Source: Rhodeus uyekii
Taxonomy: Eukaryota; Chordata; Actinopteri; Cypriniformes; Acheilognathidae
Direction: 5' to 3'
Assembly (NCBI GenBank): GCA_037043235.1
Contig: JAWRVZ010000240.1
Location: 124,001-188,000, forward strand
DNA: 64,000 nucleotides
Shown here piece by piece: positions 25,601-38,278 of the stretch (the stretch's first letter is position 1; the number at the start of each line of letters is the position of its first letter). A program made the translations under genes and the position numbers. Under the pieces are notes generated by a model. The model saw nothing but the letters and a program-made list of their open reading frames with translations, was not told the DNA's origin and did no database searches.

Positions 25601-26645
25601 CAGCTCTTGGCGCCATTATGCACATGCGCGGTTACCCGTGTGTCAGAAAAGGTCAGAGGTAAAACTGGTTGCCCTGTACATCAATCAAGTGACACATTTC
25701 ACAGTGAGGACGGATGATCGGCTGACGTCTACTTTGTTAATTCCATGCAATCTACCCATACTATCTTTGCTATCGATTTATTGACCACTGTTCTATTACA
25801 TCATTCACAATGATTCATTTTTTACCTAAAAAGCATAAATGGATTTTTATGATTAAAATTTTTCTTTTGTGCTCATGTTGTGATTTATCCTGAATGTGGT
25901 TGCTTTGGTTCTCGTCTTGGGTGCTATGGATGAACAATATATTTGCCACCATATATCTTCATTTTCATTTTATTAGATCGTTATCAACCCTATAAGAAAC
26001 TTTGCCTGATATATTAAAGCCGAAATATAATGGATTATTTCCTTCAGCTCAGGCACTCAGATGCGCACCGTTCGTCATGATGGTTTTGAATGGCTTGAAA
26101 TATGATTGAAATCACTTCTAAAGGAAAATAAAGTTAAGTGCAATGTACGTCTGTCATATAGGCAACATAAAATTATAATGAGACCCGACTTTCTATGCCA
26201 GTGTTCCACAACAGAGCGACACCTTTATGACTGAAGCACAGTCAAGTTCGCGTGTGCATTCACAGCCTTTTGTGCCATTGAAATTGGAAATATTATATCT
26301 ATTTAGTGTGAATGCATATATGATTTATGTCATATAGGATGCGTTTGATTAAGAATTAATGTTGTAAAACGTGCCGGTGATCGTCTTTAACTTCAACGCA
26401 TGCTGCAATGCACAACATTAACTACGGATGGGACTGACGTATCACATAACATTATAAGTTATATAATGTATGTCATTACAATAAGAGCACTATTGTAATG
26501 AAACATTTTGAATTATTTGAGTTAGCTAGCTGACATGTTTCAGTGAAATTGTTACGGAAAGAACCGTCCACAACAGGGGTTACACATTCTGATTAGCATT
26601 CAACCAAGTTCAATTAGTGTAACCACGTCATTCTGTGCTGACATA

Positions 26646-27747
26646 CACTCACCTAAAGGATTATTAGGAACACCTGTTCAATTACTCATTAATGTAATTA
26701 TCTAATCAGCCAATCACATGGCAGTTGCTTCAATGCATTTAGGGGTTGTTCCTGGTCAAGACAATCTCCTGAACTCCAAACTGAATGTCAGAATGGGAAA
26801 GAAAGGTGATTTAAGCAATTTTGAGCGTGGCATGGTTGTTGGTGCCAGACGGGCCGGTCTGAGTATTTCACAATCTGCTCAGTTACTGGGATTTTCAACC
26901 ACAACCATTTCTAGGATTTACAAAGAATGGAGTGAAAAGGGAAAAACATCCAGTATGCGGCAGTCCTGTGGGAGAAAATGCCTTGTTGATGCTAGAGGTC
27001 AGAGGAGAACAAGCCGACTGATTCAAGCTGATAGAAGAGCAACTTTGACTGAAATAACCACTCGTTACAACCGAGGAATGCAACAAAGCATTTGTGAAGC
27101 ACTATAAATAGGAAAAAGAGGCTACAATTTGCACGAGCTCACCAAAATTGGACAGTTGAAGACTGGAAAAATGTTGCCTGGTCTGATGAGTCTCGATTTC
27201 TGTTGAGACATTCAGATGGTAGAGTCAGAATTTGGCGTAAACAGAAGGAGAACATGGATCCATCATGCCTTGTTACCACTGTGCAGGCTGGTGGTGGTGG
27301 TGTAATGGTGTGAGCATTGTATTGCATTGAACACTACCTGAGCATTGTTTCTGACCATGTCCATCCCTTTATGACCACCATGTGCCCATCCTCTGATGCT
27401 GCTTCCAGCAGGATAATGCACCATGTCGCAAAGCTTGAATCATTTCAAATTGGTTTCTTGAACATGACAATGAGTTCACTGAACTAAAATGGCCCCACAG
27501 TCACCAGATCTCAACCCAATAGATCATCTTTGGGATGTGGTGGAACGGGAGCTTCGTGTCCTGGATGTGCATCCCACAAATCTCCATCAACTGCAAGATC
27601 ATATCCTATCAATATGGCCAACATTTCTAAAGAATACTTTCAGCACCTTGTTGAATCAATGCCACGTAGAATTAAGGCATTTCTGAAGGTGAAAGGGGGT
27701 CAAACACAGTATTAGTGTGCTGTTCCTAATAATCCTTTAATTGAGTG
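26646..27747 (+). mobile_element. Tc1-type transposon, broken copy
   Basis: Left end CACTCACCTAAAGGATTATT then AGGAACACC at 26646; right end GTTCCTAATAATCCTTTAAT then TGAGTG at 27747; TA on both flanks (26644-26645, 27748-27749). Same family as the copy at 61434-62648 (minus). This copy is shorter because about 100 bases in the middle of the transposase are missing. Confidence 0.9.
26718..27715 (+). pseudogene. Tc1-type transposase, inactivated
   Basis: Reads MGKKGDLSNFERGMVVGARR from 26793 with a helix-turn-helix start (SISQSAQLLGFSTTTISRIY), then stops at 27106 after SICEAL. It resumes in other frames: WTVEDWKNVAWSDESRFLLR (first catalytic Asp), QQDNAPC (second Asp, codon near 27412), and QSPDLNPIDHLWDVVERELR, ending KGGQTQY at 27715. 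Breaks: a deletion after SICEA relative to the other copy, an in-frame stop in the GVMVxG segment, and at least one frameshift before SPDLNP. The third catalytic residue, normally Glu in Tc1 enzymes, is Asp here (codon 27522-27524). The intact protein would cut and paste the element at TA sites. Confidence 0.87.
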
Positions 27748-28054
27748 TAAGTAGCAATATTATGCTTTTTAATATAAAAATATGATTAATATCATTTATT
27801 ACGCGGCTCTGTGAAATACTTGATTCTGATTGGTCAACTGAGCCATCCAGCAGTATGTTATTCCCCGATAAAACACTGTAAAAACTCATAACACGGGTTC
27901 ATCCGGTTCACTGAAGTCAGCCCTATACGCTTACTATGAACAGTTTTTCTTTATGGAAGCTTTGTGATTCATGAGCTAATAACATATTTCATCTCAAGTC
28001 AATATTTCATATGTAATTATTTTCTGATGTGGCAAGCAGCCGCGTAATAAGCAG

Positions 28055-28170
28055 GATAATGTACATCCAGACGGTTGTTATCGCAGAATAAACCCTTTCA
28101 GGGTAACGCGAGACCTGATCAGCCTGTCAGGGTTCATTGTGCGATAACAACCGTCTGGATGTATATTACC
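28055..28170. repeat. Imperfect hairpin-forming inverted repeat
   Basis: Left arm TACATCCAGACGGTTGTTAT then CGCA near 28061-28085 pairs with GCGATAACAACCGTCTGGAT then GTATATTA at 28141-28167. Weaker pairing (AACCCTTTCAGG with CTGTCAGGGTT) extends toward the centre. Probably the palindromic end of a mobile element that also covers the 27.79-28.2 kb region. Confidence 0.7.
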
Positions 28171-28383
28171 CCTTCCATAGGATGAGTTTGGTTCAGCTGA
28201 TAAACACAATAACAAAGCGCTTCCTTAATTATTATAACTTTGTTATTGTCCATGCAGAGCCTATTCTATTTTATTTATTCATGGCACATACATTTTGTTT
28301 ATAAGCAGTATATACAAGTTATCCATCATTTAGGCATTATTCCATTTATTTCTAAGGCAATAGATCTTTTTTTTAATGGTAAA

Positions 28384-29040
28384 ATGTAATGCCACGCCCT
28401 GCCACACCACCAGGGGGAGCCCACGTTCACGGTCTGCCTGTTACCGCTCCCTCTGCGACCACTTCCTGTTTGGGGACTATTTAAGGGCAAGGATCTGTCA
28501 TGGACTTGGCGACGTATTGCATGGGCTGCCCCCCACTCTATGGGCAGTACCGCTTTACTTAGCCATGTTGTCTTGTCTCATTGTTATGTTTAGTCCTGTT
28601 AACGCTATGCTTGGTTTGTTGCTTCGTCATGTTTTGGTTTTTAGTTCCATGTCATGTCATGTTTAACAGTCTAGTCTATGGGAATGCCATAACCTTGCTG
28701 GTAGCACAGCCCTACTATGCCGTAGCTAGTACCGCTAGTGGTATTGCCAGCAACCTGCTTGGTAGCATAGCTTTCTGTACCATGTCATTCCATGTCGAGC
28801 TTCTGCCATGCCATGCCTAGCCCTGCCTTGTTTAGCAATGTCTTGTTTCTTTATTCTACCATGTTTACCATGCCAAGTTTATCCATGCCTTATTTACTTT
28901 TGTATCATGTCATGTTCTATGTTTCATGTTCTGGACTGATCCTTTGTTACTGACCTCACGCCTGGATATTGGTTTCTGATCTGGATTGTCCCAAAAAATA
29001 AACTGCACATGGATTCTAACACGGCTTCAGCCTTCTCATT
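28384..29040. repeat. CATG/CCATGC-rich dispersed repeat (candidate mobile-element end)
   Basis: A C+T-rich, low-complexity region full of CATGTCATGT and GCCATGCC words. It begins near CCACGCCCTGCCACACCACC and closes with AATAAACTGCACATGGATTC. It is unlike the AT-rich flanks. Open frames in it have no recognisable product. Class unknown; a retroelement or Helitron-like end is possible but unproven. Confidence 0.5.
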
Positions 29041-29149
29041 ACATAAAATTAATTTATTTGAAAACTAACAGTACAGTAGTCTAGTTTGAACCAGTGTACG
29101 TGTATTAAGTATGATTTTATTATTACATAAAAAAAAAATTCTGATTCGT

Positions 29150-29262
29150 ATTTAGATTTATCGGTCAATAAACCCATTATCAGCTTTTGCACATAAATAA
29201 TTATCAGTTATTTGTTATTGGCATTAGCCAAAAAATTTCAAATTGGTGCATCCCTACAAAAA
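29150..29262. repeat. Fragment with GGTGCATCCC end
   Basis: Wording TTATCGGTCAATAAACCCAT through AAATTGGTGCATCCCT resembles the end of common fish hAT-type elements (inverse of AGGGATGCACC). No partner end found. A similar start, GATGCACCGATACCAC, occurs at 31876. Confidence 0.45.
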
Positions 29263-31604
29263 GTGAAACATAAGGACACAACACACACACATACATATAT
29301 ATAGTTCAAAACTTCCTCATGTACCGGAAATTATGCTCATCAAATTATAATTATAAGGTGGCTATATGCATGAGTTATATCTGACACGCTTAATCTATAA
29401 TTAATCATCTCTGAACCCAATGCAGAATGACTTTATGTGCTTGAATAAATTCAGCAACTTCCAAAACAGCAGGTGATCGCGATCACGACAGGTATTCATG
29501 ACTAATTAGAACGGGCCACAAACAACAGCCGATGTACGACGAGACCCAGTTCTGTGCAACAAAGCATATAACGCTTCTGAAAATAAACACATTCAAAGTC
29601 ATTTCTGCATCTCATGTGCTTGCTTGCCATGCAATAATTTGAATAATTGGCTGGTGTAAGCGTCTCAGCATCATTAGAGCAACACGTCACATGCCTCTGA
29701 CAGCTGTGCCGCAGACGTCTGACAAACTAATGCGCTAAAGGTGACGTGATTATCTGCCTAAAATGTTCCCTATTAATTTGAGCCAGGGATAGAACGGATA
29801 GCAGGAAATGATTCTTTATTTAAGTGGGTCAGTGTTCCCTGGAGAAGACCATCATCATAAAATAGCTCAGGCCAATCTTCCGGGACCAGGAAGGACCGTT
29901 TTAAAGGAAAATTAACGCATTTGTAATTGTTATTAACATTTGTGCATGAATCATTTGTTTTGCCAGTGCAAAAACACTGTAGACACAAATCTGGGACTGT
30001 TCCGTTTAAACCTGGGAATAAACAAAGATTTAGAATTTGGAAAGACTGAAAAGGCACAGAATGAAAAAAGAACTATTGAAGGTTTTGCACAATTGAGGTC
30101 ACTAATAAGACACAAGTACATTTTGTGAATCCCTTTCACAAGATGCTCTCAAATTAAGATCATCATCTGACATTACAGGGGAAAAAAGGGTCAAAATAAA
30201 CTCTCAGACAATGTTTCAAGGCGTTGCTTTTCCTTTGCACTTACATTTGTGTGTATTAAAAGGCATAAAGACGCAACTGAATGGCTCAAGAGAAATACAT
30301 TCATCTGATTCCGTCTGCCGATCCTCCAAGAGCACTTCCCTCTCTCGGTGGAACTGGAAAGAGCGCTCAAAGCTTGTGAAACGCGTCCTTCCAGAACAAA
30401 AGAGCTGTGAATCGATCACAATAGAGCTATAGATATGAGATGAGAAGATCTTGAGCGCGACACACACACCACGAAGGTCAGAATACATGCATATAAACCA
30501 GAGCTATCTGAATGACACTATTGTACAAACTCTTTTTTTCTCCGATTAAGTCGACCATGCAGCTCTCCACATGAAAGCAGAAGCAAGTATTTCTTTTAAT
30601 TTCACACCATTTCCTTTCTAAAAGCATGATCCTGATCTTATTTTGAATGATTCATCATTGCACATTATTTATAACGTTTTATGTTGCTTATTACATATTG
30701 CTCCACCTGCAATGACAACACAATGATTGAATCGAATGATCTTTTTTCAGTCAGTCTCATTACTTTTGCACTGTACGTCACGTCACATGACGAATTTCAG
30801 TCCACTGCAGCAATGGCGAATGTGTTTTAAGGGAGATATTCCCTGACTTAAAATGGCATTAAAACAGATGTAATATTATTCCGCTGGCTGCTATTTACAT
30901 GTCAGCAGTAACTTTAACCAGCCTCCTAAAGATTCTCTTCAAACCCCTGCTCTGCTGTGACAGTAGTTTGCCTGAAAGACAAAACCGACTATGGGAGGAA
31001 GGCATTTTATGCTAATGATTGCTATACGGTCCCTTGTGGCAGAGCTCAGAATGTGAGTTGTAGTCACGTTGCATTAGGAATTGTGTTCTGACACATTCCG
31101 GCAAGCAACAATGCATGAAATTGAGCTTCTGTGGCTTGAAGCACTTACTCTCACAAACTTAAAATTACCAAAACACACATAGCCTAACTACAGAAGTCTC
31201 ATTTTTGAATCATAATATATCCAGCTACAATATACAATATACTTATGCAGTAGGGTGACCAGGCTTATAATGAAAAAAAGCATGTTTTGTCCTGTATTAT
31301 GTCCCTTTCCTAAATTGTCTTTGCAGGGGTGATCATATAAAAGCGCCCTTTATCACTTCAAAGATAGCCAATCTTATCATAGTGTATTTTGATCTGTGTG
31401 ATTAATGTTAATCAAACAATAAAAGATGTTTAATAACTGCATACATGTTAAATAAACCTACTGTAGCCAAAAAACTAAGTAATGTGAATCTCTATTATTT
31501 TATTATTATCTCTATTTTTTTAAATATAAAAATGGTGTGTGATATGCATATATCATTATCAGGAAATACAATTTGGAGGAGTGACACATTAAGGGCGACG
31601 GTAA

Positions 31605-31872
31605 AGTCGTTTACTTTTTAAGATAATTCTATTTCAAAGAAATGCTGTTCTTTTGAACTTTCTATTCATCAAAGAATCCTGGATAAAAAATAAAAAAAAA
31701 CTGTTTTCAACATCATATCAGAATGATTTATTAAGGATCATGTGACACTGTAGGGAATGATGCTGAAAATACAGCTTTGATCTCAGGAATAAATTACACT
31801 TTACTATATATTCCTATAGAAAACAGTTATTTTAAATTGCAATAATATTACACAATTTAACTGTTTTTACTC
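31605..31872 (+). repeat. Dispersed repeat, second copy
   Basis: Shares with 45.8 kb the blocks ATTCATCAAAGAATCCTGGA, AAGGATCATGTGACACTG, GATGCTGAAAATACAGCTTT and AGAAAACAGTTATTTTAAAT. It is cut at about 31872, where GATGCACCGATACC (a different mobile-element-like end) begins. Confidence 0.72.
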
Positions 31873-33501
31873 GTGATGCACCGATACCACTTTTCCAGAA
31901 TGAGTCTGATAGCACTACTTTTATTTTTGGAAAATCGCTGATACAGAGTATAATTTTAATTGCATTGGTATTTTTTTAAATATCTATCAAAGAATCCAAA
32001 AGAACATAAATCATATCAACTAGATGCTTCCTTCATTTGTTTTTATGCCTAAGTCTATTCTACTGGTATAGACCATATTTCATGCATATTTTAATAGCAC
32101 AGTCTATATATGAACACTGAGCATGTTTTATGAACAGACCGCATGCATTGAACTCTCATTCATCATGTGCTGAAAAACTTTCTATTTTTCTTTCGGTACA
32201 TTTTAAGGTTAAATACAAAGTTTGATAGCTAAAGTAGGCTTATGAACTATATAACTTAATAAAATATACATTTATAAATTGTAAAATACTGTGTACAGGC
32301 ATCCTGTAAAACTGGACACATTCTCTCAGTATTTTTATTGTGAATTTCTGACAACAGAAATTTACAGAAAGCTGATTTTTACAGTAAATTTGGGGATTTG
32401 TTTTAGGCTGTCCATTAGAACATTAAAGCTTTTTGCATTAAATGAATTAGAAGTATATTTATAAATCATTTATCTTAATTAATTCATGGATTTTAATTCT
32501 TTCCAAGGAAGACAGGTTATGAGGTATAATTATGCTGCCTACAGTAACAGCCCTCGTGCCTTAAATGCCACCTACATGGGCAGCTCACTAGACTTTAGAG
32601 CTTATATGAAGGACTTTTAAAACAAAGCCCTTCATTACATCTCTCCAGTGCACACGCTTGACCCAGCACATTAGCGAAGAGCCACTGTCATTTAGGAGCT
32701 TGTGTATAACACGTTTCGGCACCTCAAAGTAAAGCCAGCGTTGAGTAGTTGCACAAACAACTATGGAAACAGACATGGAAGGGTCACATGAAGGAGACGT
32801 TCAAATTCAGTGAATTAAACTCAACAACAACCAATTTCCTTCAATATTTCTTACCATGAATCTTTTAAAATAAACTCGTAGGTCTTTTATCAATGCAGTG
32901 CATGGCAAAACGTCTAGTATGCGTGAACACACAACAGGATTAACATTACATAAATTAGGGGTGGGCGATATGGCAGTCATATCACATTTTTTAGGCAGGA
33001 TCATGATCCATACTCATCACAATTCCTTTTCATGCTTGTTTTTTTGCAAGTCACTAAGCAGTACAGTCAAACTAACTAAGATTCAAATGTCAAATAACAG
33101 GAAAAATACCATATAAGACACAAACAAAATCATTTTTTCAGCTAGAGTAGGTGTGTTTAACAGTAGCATTCAGGACTCTTATTAAAGCTACTAAAGTTAT
33201 TCAGTGAAGAGCAGTGATTGCGTTAGACTTTCTTTTTTTACATTTTAATGATAATAAGTGTTTTTTAACCACTTAAAATCACTGCTGATGCACATAACAA
33301 TAGTACACAGATGAGGCTTTTGCATTACATTTTGCTATATAATTTCGCAAAAAAACATCAGTAAATCATAGTAAATAACACGTCTTTATTTAGAGCATTC
33401 ATGCTCTAAATAAATGTCTTGTCTTGATTCGTGACACAGAGATCTTGAGAAAAGCCTCACGGAGTGACAAGACATGTTCATTTCTTTTCTTTTTCTTTTT
33501 T

Positions 33502-33634
33502 TACATTATCCAAAGCGACTTAGCAATTCAAGAAACACATTGACATTCTAATCAGCTCTTGCTTTCCCTGGGAATCGAACCCATGATCTTGACGTTGCAA
33601 GCACCACACTCTACTGTTTGAATTACAGTTGAAT
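33502..33634 (-). repeat. tRNA-derived SINE, minus strand
   Basis: Reverse copy: tail inverse ACATTATCCAAAGCGACTTA, body inverse ACATTCTAATCAGCTCTTGC, box-B inverse GGGAATCGAACCC. A poly-T/pyrimidine run (33477-33501) lies at the tail side. Confidence 0.82.
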
Positions 33635-34014
33635 CTATGTTGGGAGTTCATTTATTGTGCTGTTTACACGTCATGAGTTCTTAAGTTCAGTAAAATATAG
33701 TAATATCATAATAGTCTCATATTTGGAGAGGTTGTTTTTTATACTTTTCATCAAAATAACTTTTGATTGCTTTGAATAAAAAAAAACTATTTGCAAATAC
33801 AATTATGCAATTAAAACAGATAATAAAAATTAAATAAAAATAGCATAGCCCTCACCGCCCATGAACAAGTCAAAACATTTTATGACCTTCCATATATATT
33901 TTCTATTAATCATGTGAATCATCAATGATAAGAAAAAATAAATAAATAGATTTAAACAGTGATTTGAGAAGAACCTCCAAACATAATCATAATCAAAATC
34001 TCTCTCTCTCTCTA

Positions 34015-34016
<2 letters not shown>

Positions 34017-34042
<26 letters not shown>
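34017..34042. repeat. TA repeat after CT repeat
   Basis: CTCTCTCTCT run (34000-34011) followed by about 12 TA units. Confidence 0.9.
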
Positions 34043-34047
<5 letters not shown>

Positions 34048-35862
34048 TTGAAAGGTTTTCTATCAAACAAGGCCATGCACTTGTTTATACCTTGTTATAA
34101 GTTATAAGTTATAAGCCATTACTTTTAAGCATGCCACTTAGACGTGAAATCATTAAAAATGCTTTCAGGGTAATCAGAGGTTAACTATATTTTCATTTTT
34201 AATCATGAACTTGCAGGGTGAGCATATAGGTTAGATTATGCATTTATTTATTTATGAAGGGAACAGATGAACAGAGACTGTGCGTCACTTTTAATTTTCA
34301 GCAGCACACAAAGTAGATTCTGTCCCTCGGCAGAGACCATTAAAACACAACCTCAGTGCCTGAACAACACAAAATTAGAAAATACAGTTATGCATTGTAT
34401 ATTATGACAGTTTTAAAGTCACAGGCTGGACAAAGAAATCATCCATTAAAATAAAAAACGAGACAATACCAGATAATAGCTAATTAATATGCGCTTTATT
34501 ATTATTATAAAGTAATAGTTCGCCCTCAGTGCAATCTGTCAAAATCATGAATGGCCTTCAGATTTTTCATTTATGCTAAAAAAATGCAGTTAATGACATA
34601 AAATATTTGCTTAACGTGACCACTAATTTAATATTTCAGCTTTTTTTACATAATGATGCTGTGCTTATTACAAATGATTTATCCGTGCACATTATTATCT
34701 TTTTTTTATTATTAATTTGCCCTTACAATCTTTAATCAAAAACGTCCTCATGACACGTGTCTCGGACGAGGGTAGGGCTAAAAATCCTCCATAACTGGCA
34801 TTCAGATCTGCCTCGGTATAATAACAGTAGTAGTACTAGGAGTATTAGTAATCTTCCTACAATCCAATCAATTCCTGAAGGACGAAATCAAAACTAAAAT
34901 GAAAGAATGTGCCCTGTAGCGAAATACAAGGATCTCTCTTCAAAGGCGGATCATGGAGACTTAACTGTCCACAATCTAAAATCGTGATATGATATTGCAC
35001 ACCCCTAACAAAAGTAACAGATGTCATCAGTGTGAACCAATTAGCATGCTCTCAAATCTATAAGGAGACACCTTTCAGCCTCAATATTTCACTGTAGATT
35101 CCATTAATTATATATACACTTACAAGAACACAGTGCAGTGCGTTGAACGCGTACCGTAATTCAAATACAGTACTTGGGGGGGGGGAAAGGGGTTTGATGC
35201 ATGATTTAAGGAAACATTCACTTCTATAGTGCTCATTACGTGTTGAAGTTTAATCCTAAACGAGGTGTGTTTAAATCACTAACTCTGAATATAAGCAATA
35301 ACAGTAAAGCTTGACTTGGCAAACACGGCTAAAAATCAATGCATCTAATCTAAGTCAGGGCACTAATCAGCAGGATCAAGTCAGATTCTGATGGACGTCT
35401 CTGGTGTTCTCGGAGGAGAGGAGGGGCAGATCAAGCTGTGTGGAGCAGCTTTTACTGTTTAGAGAGATAAAGCCGTGATAATTCATTCTAAACCCGACCT
35501 GTCAGAAATACGCTTCCACATAGCAGCACATGGGGCTTCATAAACAAAGATGGAAGTTATAAATGAAGACTGAACTTGACACTAACGGAGACATGGAGGA
35601 CTCCAGATTCATTAAATAGACATTTGGTTTAGTTTTAAAGAGAGAGCAGGCAAGACTTGGATACACAGCGTGTCAAGTTTTCAGACATTCACTGGACAGC
35701 TCAATCTATGATTTTTATGTGCGTGTGTTTTTTTTTTTTTAAATCAACATTAACAATTTCTAATATAAGTAGAGTCTTCTCTTGCTCAATGCTCTCTTTC
35801 GCCTTTCAGAGTCCAATAGTACCAACATTATCCATGAGAAGTTATTACACACCCTATTCTGT

Positions 35863-35890
35863 AGCCAAGGTCATGGGTTTGAAAAGGATT
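35863..35890 (+). repeat. tRNA-SINE fragment interrupted by Tigger-like element
   Basis: CTGTAGCCAAGGTCATGGGT then TTGAAAAGG matches the box-B part of the SINE and stops where CAGTAATACCTCGG begins at 35893. Confidence 0.5.
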
Positions 35891-35892
35891 TA

Positions 35893-36350
35893 CAGTAATA
35901 CCTCGGTTTACGAGTTTAATTCGTTCCAAGTGCGAGCTCGTAAACCAAAATGCTCTTACACCAAAACAAATTTCCCCATAAGAATGCATTAAAAATCAAT
36001 TAATTTGTTCCACATGACCACAAATGCCCATTTTAAATATTTTTTGGGTTTTACCCTATTAATTGCAGTTAAAATTGTAACCATTAAGATCTCATATAAA
36101 TACTAATTAATAATTGACAATTAAACTCTAAAAATACTTGACAATTTACTGTAATGCACTTCAGGTTTGAGCAGCCTGCTTGGAGGAGAGAGAGGAGGGA
36201 TGAGGGGGGAGCGGGGAAAGCAAGGATGAAAGCAAATGAGTGAATTTATTATAATAGTGCAGAAAACAAATGAAGTGATAATCCAGAGTTAAAGTCGTGG
36301 AACATGGGAACCGCGAAAGAACGAATTCACGGGAGCCGCGAGAGAACTAG
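35893..36350 (+). mobile_element. Tigger/pogo-like element, second copy
   Basis: Starts CAGTAATACCTCGGTTTACG after TA (35891-35892), as at 20601. The right end was not identified; GGGAACCGCGAAAGAACGAA near 36307 still looks like the element, so the right limit is approximate. Confidence 0.6.
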
Positions 36351-36477
36351 GGGAGAGCGGGGCACAAAGTAACTAGTAAATAGTAACAGCGATTTTTTAG
36401 ATAGTTGCACGGGCATAAATGTGACGTGCTAAAGGGCTTTTCATCACACTGTTTGCACACGTCTTCTGGCCATTTTT

Positions 36478-36573
36478 CAACACCAAGGTCACGGGTTTGA
36501 TTCCCAGGAAATGCATGGTAAAATGTCAACCTCGAATGCAATGCAGGTCACTTTGGATAAAAATGTCTCTTTG
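36478..36573 (+). repeat. tRNA-derived SINE, 5'-truncated
   Basis: CAACACCAAGGTCACGGGTT, box-B GGGTTTGATTCCC, and tail CACTTTGGATAAAAATGTCT. The box-A part is missing. Confidence 0.7.
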
Positions 36574-38167
36574 ATCACTCAAGTGCAAAAATGTAGACAG
36601 AAAAAATACTAGCAATCCATCTTCCAACATGTTATCTTCCTTTAGATCTGTGCACTTTCCTCTGGAATATATGTGGACCGATCTATCCCTACAACTGCAC
36701 GTCTCCTTTAATAAATATGCTAACATTGTCTAGCCTGTCCTGCTCATTAGTTTGCAATCATCGCCTGCATTGTATGAGATTGCATACTTTCACAAATGCG
36801 TTGTCTGTAAAATAATTCTACGCATCTATCCCATTTCACAGGATTACTCAAATGTCTAGGTCAGAACCAGAGCATATTCTGTTATCACTCATCTCCTTGA
36901 AAACATTTCTACATTTCCGAGGATGGACTCTAGTTTAAAGTTCTTACGCCTTTCTAAAACCACGGCAACAAAGCAAATTCACACGCAGGCCTAATTCTGG
37001 TGTGAAACGCACACTTTATACAAATCAATGAAAGTAAAATGGGTTGTGATGCCATTTCGGTTGACACTAATGTCCAGTTCTACTGAATCTGTAATTTTCA
37101 GGAGAAACGATCAATATTTAATGAAATAGTCTTCGGCATCTGATTTCCTATCATCATACAAGCCGATAAATGGGCAGCAAAATGGCCTCATGTTCTCTCC
37201 TCTTCAGAAGACGAATACCTCACGCAATTCAACATGACATTCAATACAGGGAGAAGGAAAAAGAGGTTTCTGCCTGTGGCTGGCTAGAAAATCAGGCCGA
37301 TGTGAGAGCTTTAGGGCACAATATAACACAATAACCATATACTGGTTTCTTTTGAATAATCGTACAAATCTAATATAAAGAACGAGAACCCAAAAACCAG
37401 AACAGAAAAGTTAAGACTTGCTTGCATTACATCAAACAGCACGAGTTTATTTCCCCTAATAAATCATCCCCAAGAAATTAGATATGGTACATTAAACTTG
37501 CCTGTCTCAACAGTGTTGATATATTAACTGAAATTCATTTACAATATATTTACATAGAGTTTCCATTTATATGGAAATTATTTCTGCTATTTTAGACCCA
37601 CCAAAACTTTGAAGAAGCATCCACTGCCCAGTAAATCTATTTGATCTTCACAATAGTTCCTGGATGCTGCCAAATATCACAAGAGCTATAATCCTAGGAA
37701 TTCATAAAAACTTCCACTGGCTGGGTTAGGAAAGAAAAACAAAAGTCCCAAACTCTTCTCTTTTGGGTGCTGATGACTTGGGGCTTCTTGAGAGGAAGTC
37801 ATCGATATATTCAAGATTATTAAGCTATACAGGTTGAAGATTGTACGTGATTTTTTTGGAGATTACTGTAATAGAATACCTGACCTGAGCAACAAAACAT
37901 AAAACATCAAAACTGTCAAAATGTAAACCATATTTTCAGCCAGCAACTTATTAAAGACAGGGCTAAAGGCACACCTGAAAAAATAGGCTTCTCACTATTT
38001 ACTAGTGTAGGATTTCAAATATATATACACATGTTTGCATTGAACATGGACGGTTCATGGAGATTGTGTGTGCAAATAAATCATAAGTGTCTCATTTTGT
38101 TTTAAAATCAAATTAATGTTTGAGGTTGCAAGTGGGTCTTTTGTTCCATATACGGCAAAAGTTTTTG

Positions 38168-38278
38168 TGGGATCAATCAGTAGAGTATGGCGCTTACAAT
38201 TGCCAAGGTTGTGGGTTCGATTTCCAGGGAAAGTAAGAACTGATTAGAATATCAATGCGTTTCTTGAATGCAGTGTTA
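38168..38278 (+). repeat. tRNA-derived SINE, joined to a SINE3
   Basis: TGGGATCAATCAGTAGAGTA, box-B GGGTTCGATTTCC, body AAGAACTGATTAGAATATCA and TTCTTGAATGCAG. The L2-like tail expected here is replaced directly by the start of the 5S-type SINE. Confidence 0.75.

Larger units (their letters stand above)
32955..35008. mobile_element. Candidate 2-kb element with terminal inverted repeats
   Basis: Left end TTAGGGGTGGGCGATATGGC with CATATCAC, right end GTGATATGATATTGCACACC then CCTAA, which are inverse to each other over about 28 bases with mismatches. TTA/TAA at the edges may be the duplication. No transposase was recognised; a minus-strand tRNA-SINE sits inside (33.5 kb). The pairing of the two ends is inference. 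Confidence 0.5.
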
